From: Planctomycetia bacterium
GTDB lineage: Bacteria > Planctomycetota > Planctomycetia > Pirellulales > Thermoguttaceae
Direction: 5' to 3'
Assembly (NCBI GenBank): GCA_030539035.1
Contig: JAUNSU010000011.1
Coordinates: 1-58,248 of the forward strand
DNA: 58,248 nucleotides
The notes under the pieces are model-generated. The model worked only from the letters and a program-made list of their open reading frames with translations. It was not told the origin of the DNA and did not search any database. Below, one piece after another: positions 54,107 through 58,248 of this stretch. Made by a program: the position numbers and the translations under genes. Position 1 is the first letter of the stretch, and each line of letters starts with the position of its first letter.

Positions 54107-56188
54107 GTGAAAAAAAAATTCGGATGGTTTTTATGCGCTCTGTTGATGATCAGCGCCGGGATCTGCAGTGCGGATCCGCAAAAAAATTATGATGTCGTGA
54201 TCTACGGCGGAACTTGTGCGTCCATTACCGCTGCCGTTCAGGTTAAGAAGATGGGAAAAACCGTTGCCGTTGTAAGTCCTGATACCCACTTGGGCGGACT
54301 TTCCAGCAGCGGACTCGGTGCAACCGATTCCGGAAACCGCTCCGTGATCGGCGGCTTGTCCCGTGAATTCTATCATCGTATTTGGCAGTACTATCAAAAA
54401 AAAGAATCCTGGATCCAGCAGGAAATGCCCGTTAAAAACGGTATTCCCGGACAGTGCGGACGCGGTATTGACAACGAAACGCAAACCATGTGGGTCTTCG
54501 AACCGCACGCCGCGGAAATGGTCTTTGAAGATTTCATCAAGGAATACAATATTCCCGTCTTTCGAAATGAATGGCTTGACCGCGAAAAAGGAGTCGTAAA
54601 AAAAGGAACGAAAATCCTTTCCATTAAAACTCTTTCCGGCAAAGTCTTCTCCGGCTCCATGTTTCTGGATACCACCTATGAAGGCGATCTGATGGCCGCG
54701 GCCGGCGTTCAATATACTGTCGGACGGGAAAGCAACGCAATGTATAATGAAACCCTGAACGGAATCCAAACCAAAAGGGCCGTCTCTCATCAATTCTTGG
54801 GATTCGTTGATCCTTATATCGTTCCCGGCAAGCCGGAAAGCGGACTGCTTCCTTACGTCTTTAAAAACAGCGGAGGACAGGACGGGGAGGCCGACAGCAA
54901 AATTCAGGCTTATAATTTGCGTCTTTGCATTACCCAAATTCCGGAAAATCGCGTTCCGATTACCAAGCCGGATCATTATGATCCTTTGCAATACGAACTT
55001 TTTCTCCGGTCGATCGAAGCCGGGCAAAAACACTTCTTTATTCATTCCCGGATGCCGAATCATAAAACCGATTCGAACAATAATAATGCTTTTTCCAGCG
55101 ATTTGATCGGCGGAAATTATGAATATCCGGAGGCGTCCTATGAAGTGCGCCGGGCGATCTATGAGAATCATCGGCAATGGTGCGCAGGAATCCTCTGGAC
55201 TCTTGCCAATAATCCAAGAGTTCCCGAAAAAGTTCGTAAAGAATATCAGAACTGGGGACTCGCAAAAGATGAATTTACCGATAACGGCAACTGGCCTTGG
55301 CAAATGTATGTAAGAGAAGCCCGCCGCATGATCAGCGACTTCGTCGTTTCCGAACGGCATCTGCGGCTGCTTGATCCGACAGACAGACCGATCGGACTCG
55401 GATCTTATAATATGGATTCCCATAATGCCCAGCGATACGTTGATTATGAGATGTTCGGAAAACCGTCGGTTCGAAATGAAGGGGATATTCAGATCAATCC
55501 GGGCGGTCCTTATCCGATCGATTACGGCGCGATCCTTCCCAAAAAGGATCAAGCAGTGAATCTCCTCGTTCCTGTCTGCGTGAGCTGTTCCCATATCGCT
55601 TTCGGGTCAATACGCATGGAACCAGTCTTTATGATCCTTGGACAAAGCGCCGCTGCGGCCGCTGTTCTCTCTCTCGAAAAAGGGGTTGTTCCCCAGGATC
55701 TTAATTACCAGGATCTTCAAAAAAGACTTCTGGAGGATCAGCAGATCCTTTCTTATACGAGAAAGCCGAAAGGAATTCCGGCAAAATCACTCCCCGGCAT
55801 TGTGATCGATTCCGCGGATGCAAAAATTACGGGAGAATGGAAAAACGGAACAACGGTTGATTCATATATCAACGAGGGATATCTTCATGATTGCGATCAG
55901 GAAAAAGGAAAGAAGTCGATCGAATTTTCCGTTAAAGTTCCCAAGCCGGGCAAATACGAATGCCGGCTCGCTTACACCCCTCATTCCAATCGAGCAACAA
56001 ACGTTCCTGTCGAAATCCGATCCGGAAGCAAGTCCCGGAATGTTGAAGTCAATCAGAAGAAGCAGCCCCCGATCGACAATCTTTGGATCTCCCTCGGATC
56101 GATTGAAGCGGATGATGAAATCCGCATCATGATCCGAAATGATCAGACCAAAGGACATGTGATCGTGGACGCCGTTCAGATTCTGTAA
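54107..56188 (+). CDS. Exported FAD-dependent oxidoreductase with golvesin-like C-terminal domain
   Basis: The GTG start at 54107 has AAAAGGAG eight bases upstream. The 693-residue protein has a signal peptide (first 22 residues), then the FAD-binding Rossmann motif VIYGGTCASITAAVQVKKMG (about 31-50) and HLGGLSSSGLGATDSG, typical of the FAD_oxidored (PF12831) family. A substrate domain follows. The last 130 residues (VIDSADAKITGEW, then YECRLAYTPHSNRATNVPV) fit the golvesin/xanthan-lyase C-terminal domain. The FAD must be bound before export or in the periplasm. Substrate unknown; a sugar hydroxyl is a reasonable guess given the neighbours. Confidence 0.87.
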   Translation: MKKKFGWFLCALLMISAGICSADPQKNYDVVIYGGTCASITAAVQVKKMGKTVAVVSPDTHLGGLSSSGLGATDSGNRSVIGGLSREFYHRIWQYYQKKESWIQQEMPVKNGIPGQCGRGIDNETQTMWVFEPHAAEMVFEDFIKEYNIPVFRNEWLDREKGVVKKGTKILSIKTLSGKVFSGSMFLDTTYEGDLMAAAGVQYTVGRESNAMYNETLNGIQTKRAVSHQFLGFVDPYIVPGKPESGLLPYVFKNSGGQDGEADSKIQAYNLRLCITQIPENRVPITKPDHYDPLQYELFLRSIEAGQKHFFIHSRMPNHKTDSNNNNAFSSDLIGGNYEYPEASYEVRRAIYENHRQWCAGILWTLANNPRVPEKVRKEYQNWGLAKDEFTDNGNWPWQMYVREARRMISDFVVSERHLRLLDPTDRPIGLGSYNMDSHNAQRYVDYEMFGKPSVRNEGDIQINPGGPYPIDYGAILPKKDQAVNLLVPVCVSCSHIAFGSIRMEPVFMILGQSAAAAAVLSLEKGVVPQDLNYQDLQKRLLEDQQILSYTRKPKGIPAKSLPGIVIDSADAKITGEWKNGTTVDSYINEGYLHDCDQEKGKKSIEFSVKVPKPGKYECRLAYTPHSNRATNVPVEIRSGSKSRNVEVNQKKQPPIDNLWISLGSIEADDEIRIMIRNDQTKGHVIVDAVQIL

Positions 56189-56217
56189 TCGTTTTTTGTG
56201 TTTTGTCATCTTCATCC

Positions 56218-56271
56218 CGGCTTTCCTTTTTTCTTTGAAAAGCATTTCTTTCTCTGAAAAATGGAAAGCCG
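56218..56271 (+). promoter_or_regulatory. Inverted repeat before the DUF1080-SGNH gene
   Basis: CGGCTTTCC (56218-56226) and GGAAAGCCG (56263-56271) pair perfectly; the loop is 36 bases. The stem ends 13 bases before the AAGGAGG site at 56285 and could tune translation. Confidence 0.45.
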
Positions 56272-56296
56272 ACCTTTGTTTTTCAAGGAGGTTCCA

Positions 56297-57610
56297 TTGA
56301 AAAAATTTATGTTTGTTCTTTTCTTTTTTCTTTCCGTATCCTTTCTTGCGGCAGAAGAAATCGATCTTCTGAAGAACGCAACGCTTAATGATTTCGATTA
56401 TTATCTTGATGATCATGGAAAGAAAGAAGACTGTTTTAAAATCACCGCGGACGGTATTCTCCAATTAACAGGAAGTCCGAAAGGATGGCTCGGCACCAAA
56501 AAATCGTATAAAAACTATACGCTTACCGCGGAATACTGCTATCCGGACAAATCGGTTCCGACCAACAGCGGTTTTCTTTTTCGTATCCTTTCCCAGGGAT
56601 CGACGTTTTTGCCGAAATGCCTGGAACTTCAGCTCCAGCCGGGAGAGACCGGTGATCTTTACGGTTTTCATGATTTCGTTTTTCGCGGAGAACAGGAACG
56701 AATGTCTTCCGGCAAAAATCATGAATTCGCGGGAAATTATGTAAAAAGTCTTCGGTACTGTGATTGTGAAAACGCCAAAGAAAAAGTATGGAATAAAATT
56801 GAAGCGACCTGTTTTGAAGATCTGTTTATTGTTCGTCTGAACGGACATATCATGAATTGGGCTTACGGAGTGCCGAATCAAACCGGTAAATTCGCTTTTC
56901 AGTCGGAGGGAGGTCCGATCTGGTTTCGTAATGTGATCATCAAAACGGAAAACGAGGCCGAGAGTGCAAATAATCCTTCAACAAGTGAGGAAGACCGAAA
57001 TATTGAGAGATTCAAACAGCAGTCGAAAAGAATGGAACAGGGAAATGTTGATCTTCTTATGATCGGCGACTCCATTACCCATTTTTGGGAAAACGCCGGC
57101 AAAGAAGTATGGAAAAAGTATTATGATCATCGAAACGCAATGAACTTCGGGATCAGTGCGGATCGGACCGGCCATCTTCTCTGGAGAATTCATCATTCGC
57201 CGATGAATAAAATCTCCCCGAAAATGGCGGTCATCTTGATCGGAACCAATAATGTCGGACATAAAAAGAGCACACCTGTTCAAACGGTTGAAGGAATTAA
57301 ACTTGTTGTTTCCGAGCTTCAAAAACTTTATCCGGACATGAAGATCCTTCTTTTGGAAGTTTTTCCGCGGGATGCAAAATCGGACGGATATTTTCGCCGA
57401 AAGGTAAATGAAATCAATGAAGGCTTGCGCACGGCGTTTGTCAATGAAAAGAACGTGGAATTATTCCGCACGGATGATCTTTTTCTTGACAAGGACGGCA
57501 ATCTTCCAAAAGATTTAATGCCGGACTATCTTCATCCCAGTGCGCGCGGATACGAAATTTGGGCCAAAGCGATCGAACCGAAAATCCGCGCCGCGTTCGG
57601 TGAAAAATAA
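56297..57610 (+). CDS. Exported DUF1080 (3-keto-disaccharide hydrolase-like) and SGNH hydrolase fusion
   Basis: AAGGAGG (56285-56291) sits five bases from TTG 56297, while the next ATG is 17 bases away, so TTG is the likely start (437 residues). A signal peptide covers about the first 19. The DUF1080 beta-sandwich spans about 25-225 (FDYYLDDHGKKEDCFKI, GFLFRILSQG, IWFRNVIIKTE). The SGNH hydrolase follows: GDS at 257-259, GISADRTGHL, IGTNNVG and DYLH with Asp410/His413, so the SGNH triad is complete. This looks like an ester or glycosidic-side-chain remover joined to a 3-keto-sugar-acting domain. The FAD oxidoreductase gene lies 108 bases upstream and could make the 3-keto substrate. Confidence 0.85.
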   Translation: MKKFMFVLFFFLSVSFLAAEEIDLLKNATLNDFDYYLDDHGKKEDCFKITADGILQLTGSPKGWLGTKKSYKNYTLTAEYCYPDKSVPTNSGFLFRILSQGSTFLPKCLELQLQPGETGDLYGFHDFVFRGEQERMSSGKNHEFAGNYVKSLRYCDCENAKEKVWNKIEATCFEDLFIVRLNGHIMNWAYGVPNQTGKFAFQSEGGPIWFRNVIIKTENEAESANNPSTSEEDRNIERFKQQSKRMEQGNVDLLMIGDSITHFWENAGKEVWKKYYDHRNAMNFGISADRTGHLLWRIHHSPMNKISPKMAVILIGTNNVGHKKSTPVQTVEGIKLVVSELQKLYPDMKILLLEVFPRDAKSDGYFRRKVNEINEGLRTAFVNEKNVELFRTDDLFLDKDGNLPKDLMPDYLHPSARGYEIWAKAIEPKIRAAFGEK

Positions 57611-57637
57611 GGGCGGAACAGGTTTTCAATTTGTTTT

Positions 57638-57941
57638 CTGGGAAAGCGGTAGAAAACATTGATTTGTGTGTGTAGTTGGAACCCGAGCGCTGGAAGGGTG
57701 TTTAGTGAACCCAGCGCCGAAGGCGCATACGGAGGGCGGTCGTCCCGGCGCCCCGAGCGGTGTGAATTTTCTAAAGGCGTTGAGATTTTAAACCGCGAGA
57801 TTCAATAGTCCCAGCTGTCCCATCTCCCTTTTTGAAACCACGGATGGGATTTTGAAAAAGCGATGTTTTTTGAGAAGACCGGGAAAGTGGTGAAAAACAT
57901 CGATTTGTGTGTGCGGTTTGAACCCGAGCGCTGGGATGGTG
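57638..57941. repeat. Diverged 63-base duplicate
   Basis: Positions 57638-57700 and 57879-57941 match at 53 of 63 bases, with an identical 15-base core GAACCCGAGCGCTGG. Similarity resumes beyond (a gttgagatt/gttgaaatc stretch in each), so the unit is probably longer, about 240 bases. Confidence 0.8.
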
Positions 57942-58050
57942 GCCGTCCCGGCCACCCGGCGGCACCGCCACCGTCTCTGTGAAAGGGTTGAAATCTCTAA
58001 TAGAGATTTTTTACGTGAAGACAGGACTGGAACGCGGACGTCCCGTCCGC
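57733..58050. repeat. Three hairpins sharing the core CGTCCCG
   Basis: Near 57733-57753 (imperfect), 57938-57956 (GGTGGCCG-TCC-CGGCCACC, 8-bp stem) and 58034-58050 (GCGGACG-TCC-CGTCCGC, 7-bp stem). All contain CGTCCCG. They look like a dispersed short palindromic repeat. Confidence 0.65.
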
Positions 58051-58160
58051 CTGTACTTGAATAAAACATCGAATACATGGATTGCTCGTATTTCGACGTA
58101 GTTCAAATCTTCGGACGGGTTCGAACTCTTCTCAAAAATCTTTGTTTTACTCATTTTTTT

Positions 58161-58248
58161 GTGCCGCATCTCCGATGCTCTTGGATCGTATGCTCTATAC
58201 CCCATGCTTGCGCATGGGGTTATGCATGGTGCCGCCTGTTCCAGGCTG
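58161..58248. repeat. GTGCCGC repeat with strong palindrome, at window edge
   Basis: GTGCCGC occurs at 58161 and 58229, each followed by similar sequence (14 of 19 bases alike), period 68. Between them is ACCCCATGC, TTGC, GCATGGGGT, a perfect 9-bp hairpin. The unit is cut by the window and may belong to a REP- or MITE-like element. Confidence 0.5.

Larger units (their letters stand above)
57611..58248. other. Long non-coding tail with repeats and hairpins
   Basis: No convincing gene lies here; short minus-strand frames (57771-57971, 57788-58078) run through repeats and lack ribosome sites. It holds the diverged duplicate, the hairpins and the final palindrome listed separately. Confidence 0.6.

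Noticed and set aside
54131..55594. 487-codon minus-strand ORF opposite the FAD oxidoreductase
   Set aside because: Antisense shadow with low-complexity Ile/Phe/Arg-rich product; the FAD motif is on the plus strand.
58100..58140. tRNA-like T-arm (GGTTCGAAC) near 58118
   Set aside because: Flanking bases do not form the 5-bp T stem or an acceptor stem.

Overview
The window looks like a chromosomal segment of a Planctomycetota bacterium, plausibly a host-associated or anaerobic lineage of the Pirellulales/Thermoguttaceae type. That placement is inference. It rests on a 1248-residue SecA, a bacterial alpha-2-macroglobulin, GYF/TM2 and GTPase-associated (GAP1-like) proteins, a secreted DUF1080 protein, a golvesin-domain FAD oxidoreductase and many signal peptides and lipoboxes. 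No rRNA, tRNA or insertion-sequence gene was found. Base composition is moderate and looks even across the window. Purine-rich Shine-Dalgarno sites are common and were used to correct many starts.

Layout. 1-13957: a truncated exported EF-hand protein (minus), then plus-strand genes for a lipoprotein, an exported protein, a giant alpha-2-macroglobulin and a GH13-like secreted protein, closed by a bidirectional terminator. 14068-18076 (minus): a four-gene signalling operon with an SsuA/THI5-like binding protein, a membrane PP2C phosphatase and two STAS proteins. 18430-21526: a secreted TIM-barrel protein whose leader carries two identical 39-base palindromic repeats. 21719-30569: a YhaO/YhaN-like nuclease-ATPase pair, a polytopic membrane protein and a WYL regulator. 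30652-41221: housekeeping genes (McsA-like protein, SecA, S41 protease, DnaB, CPBP protease) with a GH5 enzyme among them. 41338-46130: a candidate small RNA, two small envelope proteins and a YCF48/CBM9 protein. 46137-47024 (minus): an exported sugar isomerase-like protein. 47319-53917: a four-gene GTPase operon. 54107-57610: FAD oxidoreductase and DUF1080-SGNH proteins. 57611-58248: a non-coding tail of repeats.

How the genes work together. The secreted GH13-, GH5-, TIM-barrel, sugar-isomerase, FAD-oxidoreductase and DUF1080-SGNH proteins suggest breakdown of complex or oxidised (3-keto) sugars in the periplasm. The 14-18 kb operon looks like a ligand-sensing partner-switch module without its kinase. 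The 47-54 kb operon looks like a membrane-anchored relative of GTPase-GAP1 conflict systems: a zinc-ribbon GTPase, a GAP1-like protein, a large coiled-coil membrane protein and a GYF-GYF-zinc-ribbon-TM2 protein.

The two strongest candidates for something new are this GTPase operon and the small RNA at 41364-41479. The RNA has a GG-N10-GC (sigma-54 type) promoter, a fold-back stem that buries the start codon of an 18-residue hydrophobic ORF, and a U-tract terminator. Family names come from memory of sequence motifs; no database search was run.
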